Below are positions 7,299 to 13,242 of a stretch of DNA of 13,242 nucleotides, in pieces. A program made the position numbers and the translations under genes. The notes below the pieces were generated by a model. The model worked only from the letters and a program-made list of their open reading frames with translations, made no database searches and was not told the origin of the DNA. Where the stretch lies: the NCBI GenBank assembly GCA_046542255.1, contig JBKHBT010000095.1, positions 1 through 13,242 of the forward strand. The letters run 5' to 3'. The stretch's first letter is position 1, and each line of letters opens with the position of its first letter. The stretch comes from JBKHBT01 sp046542255 (GTDB taxonomy: Bacteria > UBP14 > UBA6098 > JBKHBT01).

Positions 7299-8420
7299 TT
7301 ATCGATATTTCAAATCGAAGCTTTTCTTTACATATTTTATTTTTTCAGGCTTTAGCTCGACTTCGCTATTCTGTCCTGATTTGACATCTACAATAGCATC
7401 ATCGAAAACCATACTGTCGCCGGCGGATATGAAATATTGGCCTTCATTCATTTCGAAGGTCGCTTTGCCTTCTTCATCGGTGTATTGACGAAGAATACTC
7501 CTAAAAGCTCCCCAATTATATACAGATATAGCAACCGAAAGGCTTTCTTCTGGTGTTTGAATATGTATTTTTCCTGGATTTAGGCCATAGTTTGAAGTTG
7601 AATATATTATCGCCCAGTTTTCTTTTTCTTTGTATACATTGTCTTTGATAAGTGGCTTACCATAACATGTTGTAAGTACCACCGGGGCATGTTTGACAGA
7701 TTTATTGAACCATGCATCATTAAGTTTCGGTTTAGGCTCGCATCCTCCTGTATAATGCCATTTCCCATTGACATAGACTTCTACCCATGCATGATTATTA
7801 TCCGAATGAGTCCAATATGGTGTCCACGCACTTCTTGCGGGGATACCGCAAGCACGGCATGCACAGACATACATAATCGCCATCTCTTCGCATCTGCCAT
7901 AGCCAGATTTAAGGGTCTCGAAGACTCCCTGATCCTGTCTTTGTGTCTGCTGGAAATCCACGCGCTCGCCGCACCAATAATTTATAGCAATTGCAGCATC
8001 ATAGGCATTATCGACTGTATCGATAGCAGGTGAAAGCTGCTCAAGCAGAAAACATCGCCAGTATTCAAGAGGCTCCTGGGAGTTTCGATGAGGAAGCACG
8101 TAATTATAGAATATCTCTTTAGGGCAGTCTTTGCCCCATGGCAGGCTGTTTCTTGTGAATAGAGCGACTTCGACTTCTTCAAGATACTTATTTGGTTCGA
8201 GTGCTACGATATCGATTGCTGGCATATATGCAAGTAGGAATGAATAAGCATCACGTAATTCTGGATTCCCTATCGATTCTAAAACGTTGAGAATAGCGAT
8301 TTCATTCTCGCCAGCATTTTCGAGATTTTTGCTTAACTTATCGATTGGATAAAACTCATCCTGCGAGAAGAGCAGGCAAGATAGTACTATCAAAACAATT
8401 AATAAATGTCTTTTTGGCAT
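7299..8420 (-). CDS. Exported transglutaminase-like protein
   Basis: This 373-residue protein has an N-terminal signal peptide (about 1-19, MPKRHLLIVLIVLSCLLFS) and a transglutaminase-like (papain-fold) core at about 140-240. The catalytic triad is visible: Cys177 in SGYGRCEEMA, His210 in DNNHAWVEV, and an acidic residue in the segment GGCEPKPKLND (Glu228 or Asp235). The pattern CEEM...GIPAR...HAWVEVYVNGKWHYTGGCEP is that of bacterial transglutaminase-like proteins, which are often proteases or amidases rather than true cross-linkers. Residues 22-135 are helical and of unknown role. About 280-360 resemble an Ig/carboxypeptidase-regulatory beta domain (EGKATFEMNEGQYFISAGD). There is no sorting domain, so it may stay in the periplasm or be lipid-independent and soluble. 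The Cys near the signal end (15) is not in a clear lipobox. Start 8420 is chosen for AGGAGA 4 nt upstream. Confidence 0.85.
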   Translation of the reverse strand: MPKRHLLIVLIVLSCLLFSQDEFYPIDKLSKNLENAGENEIAILNVLESIGNPELRDAYSFLLAYMPAIDIVALEPNKYLEEVEVALFTRNSLPWGKDCPKEIFYNYVLPHRNSQEPLEYWRCFLLEQLSPAIDTVDNAYDAAIAINYWCGERVDFQQTQRQDQGVFETLKSGYGRCEEMAIMYVCACRACGIPARSAWTPYWTHSDNNHAWVEVYVNGKWHYTGGCEPKPKLNDAWFNKSVKHAPVVLTTCYGKPLIKDNVYKEKENWAIIYSTSNYGLNPGKIHIQTPEESLSVAISVYNWGAFRSILRQYTDEEGKATFEMNEGQYFISAGDSMVFDDAIVDVKSGQNSEVELKPEKIKYVKKSFDLKYR

Positions 8421-8424
8421 TATA

Positions 8425-8430
8425 TCTCCT
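8425..8430 (-). promoter_or_regulatory. Ribosome binding site fixing the transglutaminase start
   Basis: AGGAGA stands 4 nt before the ATG at 8420. The alternative ATG at 8435 lies upstream of this site and is rejected. No convincing promoter was found in the 90 bp between here and the upstream terminator; TTGATT with TTATTT at 17 nt is the best weak match. Confidence 0.75.
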
Positions 8431-8511
8431 TTCAATGCTTATTAATATTAAATAAAACGATTTCGCTTTGTTAATCAATAGTAAAGTTTGGTGAAATGCA
8501 GGAACAAAAAT

Positions 8512-8545
8512 AAAGATACCCGAAAGTTTGCTTTCGGGTATCTTT
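8512..8545 (-). terminator. Intrinsic terminator of the Lcl-domain gene
   Basis: A perfect 15-bp stem, aaagatacccgaaag (8512-8526) and ctttcgggtatcttt (8531-8545), with a 4-nt loop, 21 nt past the stop at 8567. On the minus strand it is followed by ATTTTTG after the stem's own TTT. It separates the marR-lcl operon from the transglutaminase gene. Confidence 0.92.
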
Positions 8546-8566
8546 GGGTCATACAAATTGCACTGT

Positions 8567-10141
8567 TTATTTTACATAGAGCGCTATTCTGGACTGCTCT
8601 GAAAATTCTGTTGCAAGTCTTGCAAGATATAGCCCGGAAACAACTTCATTGCCTTCTGAATCATTTCCATTCCATTTAAAGGCATAATTACCGGATTTAT
8701 ATTGGCCATTTGCGATTGTTTTGACATAGTTGCCCTTGATATCGAAAATGTCCAACCTTATGTTTGAAGATTCTGCCAGAGCGAATTCGATATTCATTGC
8801 GCTATTGAATGGATTGGGATATGTATTGAATCCATGTGATTTGGGTTTGGGATTTTCTTTGATATTGAGAATATCCGAATCTCTCACGCATCTGACATAA
8901 TTTTCGATTCTTATATTATCGCCCTGTGGGCCGTGCCCATAGACCGGGTCTCCAAGAGAATCGACACCGAGATAATAATCTGTAATGTCTCCGGTTTTTG
9001 GGTCCGATCTCTGTGCACCAGCACCGTGGACATCTATATGTGAGAAAGAGCCGCTTCCGGGGGGAATTTCCATCCAACCAGTGGCTCTTCCGAAACAGAC
9101 ATAGGCTGCTGCTGAGCCGCCATATACTGTCCTATGTGTAGTGCTTGTCCAGAACCAGGGATAATCGTTTCTACCGGATTCATTTATTATTGATTCGCAG
9201 GTGAATATTGAGTCGATGGCTGCCGAAGATGTTGAGCCGGGTGAGCGGGTATAGTCGAGAATGCTCTGAAGCTCTTTAGCATTAGGGAGTCTCCAGTCGG
9301 TATATCCTGCTAAAGTAAGATTCTCTGCATATTCAAGTGCATCCTGCCAGCTTATGGCTTCATCGGTATGGCCTTTTTGCCACATAAGCCCGGTTGAGCT
9401 GTCGATTATTGTGCCATCTCCTAGATCTGCGAAATCATTCACACCATAATTGGGATTGCCACGGACACAAATTAATGTAAAGGTTTTGGATGTGCCACGA
9501 AGCTCGGTATCATAGCCTTTGATACGACCATCCGCGAAATTCACGCCGAATAACTTGGGCACACCGGGAATGGTTGTTTCATTATACACTGTCGAAGATC
9601 CGTATTGCGAGTCAATAGCTCTCTCGCCGGAGGATTCATCACCATAGGCAAAATCGAAAACATCATCATCGATAAAGGGCTGGATACTGGATAAGTCGCC
9701 GGTATATCCGCTGATATCCTGCCCGCGAAAATCGATGAGAGAATAGAGTTCTTTGATAGTAGGTACTCGCCAATCATCATAACCACCAAATTCTTCGGCA
9801 TTCAAAATGTCGGGATATCCCTGGATTTCTTCCCAGTTAAGTTTATCATCGGCATCGGTATCTCCATCGCCATCGGTATCGCCGCTTCTTATCCAGGTCA
9901 ATCCCGTGGCATTATCATAAACGGTTAAACCATCGCCGCTTATGACATAGTCAGGTAAATTTCCATCATATTGAGCATCCTGGCCGTAAAATGCGCTGCC
10001 GACAGATGGTTCTGAGATCTCTGATGAATTATTAAAACAGCTCTCCTGCTGTGTATCCACGATGGGGTAATCCACAGCAAAACTCGCTGTGATAAATATA
10101 ACCAGAAGCAATGCTGCAAATAATGGTTTTAGCCTTTTCAT
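8567..10141 (-). CDS. Secreted protein with two Lcl/DUF1566 domains and a FlgD-Ig-like/sorting C-terminus
   Basis: 524 residues. Residues 1-22 are a signal peptide (MKRLKPLFAALLLVIFITASFA). Two domains of the Lcl C-terminal/DUF1566 family follow, at about 58-227 and 228-420. Each has the family pattern DNATGLTW/DSSTGLMW, then YDDWRVPTIKELYSLID or YTDWRLPNAKELQSILD, and a closing CVRG/CVRD. The fold recalls C-type-lectin-like modules and in Legionella Lcl is linked to surface adhesion; the role here is unknown. The first domain carries a DTDGDGDTDADD insert (88-99), a dockerin/EF-loop-like calcium motif. About 436-524 (YPNPFNSAMNIEF...SGLYLARL...IALYVK) is a FlgD-Ig-like or sorting domain for outer-surface delivery. 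AGGAG stands 6 nt before the ATG, inside the 13-nt gap after marR, so the two genes are surely cotranscribed. Confidence 0.88.
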   Translation of the reverse strand: MKRLKPLFAALLLVIFITASFAVDYPIVDTQQESCFNNSSEISEPSVGSAFYGQDAQYDGNLPDYVISGDGLTVYDNATGLTWIRSGDTDGDGDTDADDKLNWEEIQGYPDILNAEEFGGYDDWRVPTIKELYSLIDFRGQDISGYTGDLSSIQPFIDDDVFDFAYGDESSGERAIDSQYGSSTVYNETTIPGVPKLFGVNFADGRIKGYDTELRGTSKTFTLICVRGNPNYGVNDFADLGDGTIIDSSTGLMWQKGHTDEAISWQDALEYAENLTLAGYTDWRLPNAKELQSILDYTRSPGSTSSAAIDSIFTCESIINESGRNDYPWFWTSTTHRTVYGGSAAAYVCFGRATGWMEIPPGSGSFSHIDVHGAGAQRSDPKTGDITDYYLGVDSLGDPVYGHGPQGDNIRIENYVRCVRDSDILNIKENPKPKSHGFNTYPNPFNSAMNIEFALAESSNIRLDIFDIKGNYVKTIANGQYKSGNYAFKWNGNDSEGNEVVSGLYLARLATEFSEQSRIALYVK

Positions 10142-10154
10142 GACAAACTCCTTT

Positions 10155-10625
10155 TTATTTTATAATTTCTGAAATAACTGCTTCCATAACTTCTTGCCAT
10201 TTATCGATAACTTCATCGTCTAATTCTCTTATTATTTCTTCAGCATTTTTATTCATCATTGTGTCTTGATGATGGAATTCTCTTTGCAATTTATCCGATA
10301 GAATTATTCTTATGCTTCTTCTATCATTGGGGTCTTGCTTTCTTACTAAAATCCCTTTTTTTACCAGTCTATCGACCATCGAAGATGCTGATGCCGGAGT
10401 CACACCTAGCTCATCGCAAAGCTCTTTAAGCTTCAGGCCATCTTGGCGATGTCGAAGCATTCTCTGGGCAGTTCTTATAAGATGCACCTGTCCGCCGGAT
10501 ATATCGCGAAGAAGTGGTTTATGTTTTGGCTTAGGATGGCTTTTATTATTTGTTCGCGTCAAAAGATACTGCTGAAAATCTCTACTGGCATTTAGAATAT
10601 ACTTGATTTTATCATTCTTGTTCAT
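10155..10625 (-). CDS. MarR-family transcriptional regulator
   Basis: This 156-residue dimeric winged-helix DNA-binding protein is of usual MarR length. The helix-turn-helix is about 64-90 (LKLKELCDELGVTPASASSMVDRLVKKG). The wing has the family signature QDPNDRRSIRIILS (97-110). The flanking N- and C-terminal helices should form the dimer interface. It is the first gene of a two-gene operon with the Lcl-domain gene, so it probably controls that gene and itself in response to an unknown small molecule or state. The N-terminal stretch is rich in Lys, His and Pro (27-37), a slightly unusual linker. A Shine-Dalgarno AGGAAA lies 5 nt before the ATG and is part of a candidate operator. The family is certain; ligand and regulon are not. 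Confidence 0.92.
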   Translation of the reverse strand: MNKNDKIKYILNASRDFQQYLLTRTNNKSHPKPKHKPLLRDISGGQVHLIRTAQRMLRHRQDGLKLKELCDELGVTPASASSMVDRLVKKGILVRKQDPNDRRSIRIILSDKLQREFHHQDTMMNKNAEEIIRELDDEVIDKWQEVMEAVISEIIK

Positions 10626-10626
10626 T

Positions 10627-10655
10627 TTAGTTTCCTAATAGTTAGAATTTCCTAA
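10627..10655 (-). promoter_or_regulatory. Candidate MarR operator overlapping the marR ribosome binding site
   Basis: Two adjacent inverted repeats of the same half-site: TTAG-N4-CTAA (10627-10638) and TTAG-N6-CTAA (10642-10655). On the minus strand both contain TTAGGAAA. One covers the Shine-Dalgarno and the other sits where transcription should start. MarR proteins commonly repress their own genes at such pseudo-palindromes. The half-sites are short and AT-rich, so chance cannot be excluded. Confidence 0.4.
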
Positions 10656-10686
10656 ATATTAGCATCTTCAAATTAATAGACGGCAA
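10656..10686 (-). promoter_or_regulatory. Weak candidate promoter of the marR-lcl operon
   Basis: The minus strand reads TTGCCG (10681-10686), a 19-nt spacer, then TAATAT (10656-10661; four of six -10 bases). Initiation would fall within the TTAG/CTAA operator, as expected for an autorepressor. The spacer is long and the -35 partial. Confidence 0.3.
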
Positions 10687-10844
10687 AGTTTCTGTTAGGT
10701 TTACGATTTTTTGAATTATCTGCAACATTTTATAAACTTCTTAATATGTCAAACAAGATACAGGGTAAACAATGTTACTCTGCTGTAGAAACGAAATAAG
10801 TTTATTCCTACCTATCCAGGTAATTCCTTGTTATCTTTCAAAAT

Positions 10845-10874
10845 CGTGGTTCAAAAGGAAAAGATTGAACCGTG
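10845..10874. other. 10-bp inverted repeat in the intergenic region
   Basis: cgtggttcaa (10845-10854) and ttgaaccgtg (10865-10874) pair over 10 bp with two G-U pairs on the plus strand, around a purine-rich loop aaggaaaaga. It lies between the marR promoter region and the terminator at 10923-10950. It could be part of a small plus-strand RNA ending at that terminator, or a binding site. Nothing else recognisable lies in 10690-10920. Confidence 0.35.
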
Positions 10875-10922
10875 ATGCGCAGGAAATAATTGTATATGTA
10901 ATTATCTATGATTTCAATAGAG

Positions 10923-10950
10923 AAAAGCGGCCTTTTCATGGGCCGCTTTT
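10923..10950. terminator. Intrinsic terminator after the glycine-rich protein gene
   Basis: A 10-bp GC-rich stem, aaaagcggcc (10923-10932) and ggccgctttt (10941-10950), with an 8-nt loop, 34 nt past the stop at 10985. On the minus strand it ends in TTTTCTCTATT; on the plus strand it ends in TTTTGAAA. It is likely the terminator of the minus-strand gene, with some function both ways. Confidence 0.85.
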
Positions 10951-10984
10951 GAAAAACTTAAGAATTTTAGTAAACGATTTTAGA

Positions 10985-13242
10985 TTATAGCTTTTGAATA
11001 TCAACCGAGCCATGTCCTTCATTTCCTACGGTAGCGGATGTGGATGATCCAGTATTGTATGAACCGCCGCCACCGCCTGGTCCATCCGGGCTTCCACCGC
11101 CGGCACCGCCAGCGCCACCGGAGTATCCGCCGGCGCCACCGCCGCCATCGCCGCCGCCGCAGCTTCCACCACCGAACCCACCTTCGAGGCTTGGGGCCAT
11201 TGCGCCTTCACCACCATTTAGGAATGATTTCCCATAATAGCTATAACTGCTGTTTCCATTACCTGAAAAGCCAGCACCACCGCCTAAATAACTATAGTCT
11301 GTCGGGTCATAATCACCACCGGCACCTCCAGTACCACCGGACGTTGTACCACCGCCATGTTGGGGAACATCTTTTCCATCAGGCCCGGTATTTGCATCTA
11401 CATACATTGGGATGCAATCGTCTTCGGATCCTCCACCACCACCACCAGCAGCAATCAGAAGAGTTCCATCAGATTTAGCTACGAAAGTACCTCCACCACC
11501 ACAAGCTTGTTGTGAAGCATCCTGGCCTTTTTGTCCTACCAAAATATGTAAGATTTCGCCTTCTGTTAAAGAAAAAGTTCCTGTTATTATTGCACCATCG
11601 CCACCATCATGACTATGGCTAGTATTTCTTCCACCTTCGGCGCCTCGTGCAATAATTTCATAATTTCCGGTTTCAGGGGCTGTCCATTTTTGTATTCCCC
11701 GTTCTGATGTTTCAATATTGAAAAATGATATATCAGATACCCAGCCGGTAGTTCCGTAATGGCTCGAACTTACACAATCAGAAAGAAGTGGCCCCTGAGC
11801 ACCGGTTTCTCCGCAATTAGTAAAAGTATGACTTGTAAAAGAATATAAATAAGGATCTTCGATAGTAACAGTTAAACACCTGTCGGATGATGTGCCACAG
11901 GTATTGGAAGCATTTACACAAATATCTACCGTTGTTCCCGATGAGCTTCCAAAATCTACATCGATGCTTGTGCCAGTTGCAGAGCCATCGATAGAAGCGT
12001 CTCCGGTGACAGTCCATAAATAACTTGTGGCATCTGTAACAGGGGAAATTGAATATGACTCATCTTCCGCATCGATGGTAACTTCGGATGCACCAGAGAT
12101 AGTACCTGGAGTAGATGGGATACTGTTAACTGCAACGGCCAGTGTCCTTGGCGAAGAAGTACCGCAGATGCTCGAAGCTGTTACGCTAATATCCCCGCTG
12201 GATGACCCAAAATCCACAGTGATAGTTCTAGTGCCATCGCCGGTGGCAATTGTTGCTCCTGAAGGTACCGTCCATGTATAATCGGTAGCTTCGTCAACTG
12301 CGCTAATAGAATATGTTACATCTGTTTCTCCGCTACAAACATCTGTCGGACCAGATATTGTTCCAGGTGTCTCCGGGATATCGGTTATAGAAACCGGCAT
12401 GCAAACAGGTGATGATATTCCGCATGAATTCTCTGTTTGGACACAAATATCCCCAGCAATATCAGCAAAATTAACAGTAATACTTGGTGAGCCTGTTCCC
12501 GAAGCCAGAACTGCTCCAGCAGGCAGAGTCCAAATATAATTATCAGCATCGGGTACAGTAGCTATGAAATAGTTTATTCCTGTCTCGCCAGAGCACACTA
12601 AGGCATCCCCGGAAATTGAACCCGGTGTTGTTGGGCGATTGATTGTAACGCTCATGCAAAATGGAGAAGATTCTCCACAATCATTAATTGACGAAACACA
12701 TACATCACCATCGGTATTACCAAAAAGCACTTGTATTGAATTTGTTCCACTTCCCGTAAGTATACTTGAGCCTGAGGGTAGCGTCCATCGATAATATCTG
12801 GCACCATCTATGGGATAAGTCGAATATGCTGTGCCTGGTTCCCCAGAACATGCAAGCGCATTACCATCGATAAATGACGGCGTGGGTGGTGGAGAAGTAC
12901 AAGTGCCAGAACCATCGCTGGTAATATCATATCTGATATAAATCGTATCATCTGTAGCCGATTCTGTGATTTCTGTTGCCTCACCAGGTATAAAGCGCAT
13001 ATGGTCGACTCTTCCATTAATATTTGCGCTTGAGGAAACAGACTGCACAGCATTGCCATCGACAGTTAGGTCGGTAATATCGCCGACTTCATCGATATAA
13101 TAAAGATGATTATCAGAATTATCGATAAAAATCTTACCAAAGTTTGTCGATGCAGATGGCGGCAAATCCTGCTCCTGAATGCTTATAGCACCTTCGACAG
13201 TAACCTTTTCATTAGGGTCACCAGCGCCGACAACCATTCTAT
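10985..13242 (-). CDS. Large surface-type protein, 5' end outside window: fibre stalk, PKD-like repeats, ALK/LTK-type glycine-rich domain
   Basis: At least 750 residues (numbered from the Met at 13237). The frame is open to the window edge. The first residues, GAGDPNEKVTVEGAISI (4-20), match the internal GIGTTNPNEKLTVEG-type motif of fibre-like bacterial and phage proteins, so the true start is upstream and this Met is internal. Residues 21-110 continue the stalk (FGKIFIDNSDNHLYYIDEVG). Four PKD-like domains occupy about 117-460, with the pattern CSGE...YxWTLPSG...GDICVxxxNxCGxSSPxCxxV. From about 468 to 750 there is a glycine-rich domain that aligns end to end with the extracellular domain of animal ALK and LTK (see finding). 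It ends GHGSVDIQKL with no sorting domain. Its role is unknown: surface adhesion or a structural display are reasonable guesses. It is probably monocistronic, judging from the terminator after it. Confidence 0.85.
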   Translation of the reverse strand, partial: RMVVGAGDPNEKVTVEGAISIQEQDLPPSASTNFGKIFIDNSDNHLYYIDEVGDITDLTVDGNAVQSVSSSANINGRVDHMRFIPGEATEITESATDDTIYIRYDITSDGSGTCTSPPPTPSFIDGNALACSGEPGTAYSTYPIDGARYYRWTLPSGSSILTGSGTNSIQVLFGNTDGDVCVSSINDCGESSPFCMSVTINRPTTPGSISGDALVCSGETGINYFIATVPDADNYIWTLPAGAVLASGTGSPSITVNFADIAGDICVQTENSCGISSPVCMPVSITDIPETPGTISGPTDVCSGETDVTYSISAVDEATDYTWTVPSGATIATGDGTRTITVDFGSSSGDISVTASSICGTSSPRTLAVAVNSIPSTPGTISGASEVTIDAEDESYSISPVTDATSYLWTVTGDASIDGSATGTSIDVDFGSSSGTTVDICVNASNTCGTSSDRCLTVTIEDPYLYSFTSHTFTNCGETGAQGPLLSDCVSSSHYGTTGWVSDISFFNIETSERGIQKWTAPETGNYEIIARGAEGGRNTSHSHDGGDGAIITGTFSLTEGEILHILVGQKGQDASQQACGGGGTFVAKSDGTLLIAAGGGGGGSEDDCIPMYVDANTGPDGKDVPQHGGGTTSGGTGGAGGDYDPTDYSYLGGGAGFSGNGNSSYSYYGKSFLNGGEGAMAPSLEGGFGGGSCGGGDGGGGAGGYSGGAGGAGGGSPDGPGGGGGSYNTGSSTSATVGNEGHGSVDIQKL
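10988..11842 (-). other. Region coding an ALK/LTK-type glycine-rich domain
   Basis: Codes for residues about 466-750. It falls into an N-terminal TNF-like beta part (about 468-577) and a glycine-rich part (578-750) with runs such as GGGGTF, AAGGGGGGS and GGFGGGSCGGG. In ALK/LTK structures the glycine part packs as polyglycine-II helices. Gly codons are mostly GGT, GGC and GGA, which gives a C-rich, Pro-like pattern on the plus strand. It corresponds to Pfam PF12810 as I recall it. Confidence 0.75.
11858..12889 (-). repeat. Four tandem PKD-like domains (protein-level repeats)
   Basis: Units at about residues 117-200, 201-285, 287-371 and 375-460, each some 85 residues. Each has TPGxISG, CSGE (absent in the fourth, which reads VTIDAEDE), YxWTxPSG, a GTxxITVxFG strand and an N/S-x-CG-x-SS motif near the end. 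These are PKD-like beta-sandwich domains of the kind common in large Bacteroidota surface proteins. The paired Cys residues (CSGE with DICV, and CG with C of PxCM) may form disulfides. Confidence 0.75.

Noticed and set aside
7225..7488. Plus-strand 87-codon frame overlapping the end of the transglutaminase gene
   Set aside because: It is mostly antisense to the conserved C-terminal domain, with no ribosome binding site or recognisable family.
10845..10874. tRNA T-arm (ggttcaa motif)
   Set aside because: No acceptor, D or anticodon arms are found around it; it is a simple inverted repeat.
10772..10990. Plus-strand open frame of 72 codons (MLLCCRNEIS...)
   Set aside because: It runs through the terminator hairpin at 10923-10950, has no ribosome binding site and resembles no protein family.
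11040..11478. Plus-strand proline- or histidine/arginine-rich open frames
   Set aside because: They are the antisense of glycine codons in the glycine-rich domain; the minus-strand reading shows real domain structure.
13235..13237. ATG at 13237 as the true start of the glycine-rich protein gene
   Set aside because: The frame stays open to the edge, there is no room for a ribosome binding site or signal peptide, and the following residues match the interior of fibre-like proteins.

Overview
The window looks like chromosome from a Gram-negative, AT-rich bacterium of the Fibrobacterota-Chlorobiota-Bacteroidota (FCB) broad group or a related uncultured lineage. The grounds are a TonB-dependent outer-membrane receptor with an N-terminal carboxypeptidase-regulatory-like domain, a streptopain-type C10 peptidase with a type-A C-terminal sorting domain (VISPNPFNG...), and a second secreted protein ending in a related FlgD-Ig-like/sorting module (YPNPFNSAMN...). 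I cannot name the phylum or species from sequence alone. No tRNA, rRNA, CRISPR, transposase or integrase was seen.

Layout, left to right. 1-266: no gene, but two identical 61-bp direct repeats, each carrying a 9-bp-stem hairpin; the copy nearer the gene probably terminates the peptidase transcript. 267-3677 (-): secreted multidomain C10 cysteine peptidase. 3678-4012: divergent promoter region. 4013-4381 (+): small four-helix membrane protein. 4385-4408: bidirectional terminator between convergent genes. 4432-6615 (-): TonB-dependent receptor. 6616-7298: gene-free, with three hairpins, one of them a terminator. 7299-8420 (-): exported transglutaminase-like protein. 8512-8545: strong terminator. 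8567-10141 (-): secreted protein with two Lcl/DUF1566 domains. 10155-10625 (-): MarR-family regulator, transcribed first and followed 13 nt later by the Lcl gene. 10626-10984: regulatory and terminator sequences. 10985-13242 (-): 3' part of a large surface-type protein with a fibre-like stalk, four PKD-like domains and a C-terminal glycine-rich domain; its N-terminus lies outside the window.

Functional picture. Five of the seven genes encode proteins of the envelope or exterior, and most sit on the minus strand as single genes with their own terminators. The only clear operon is marR-lcl, whose leader carries TTAG-N4/6-CTAA inverted repeats overlapping the ribosome binding site, which suggests autoregulation. 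No metabolic pathway joins the genes; the region reads as an accessory or surface-protein island.

The most striking item is the C-terminus of the rightmost protein. It is collinear over about 280 residues with the extracellular ligand-binding glycine-rich domain (TNF-like plus polyglycine module) of the animal receptor tyrosine kinases ALK and LTK. Here it is fused to PKD-like repeats on a bacterial fibre-like stalk.
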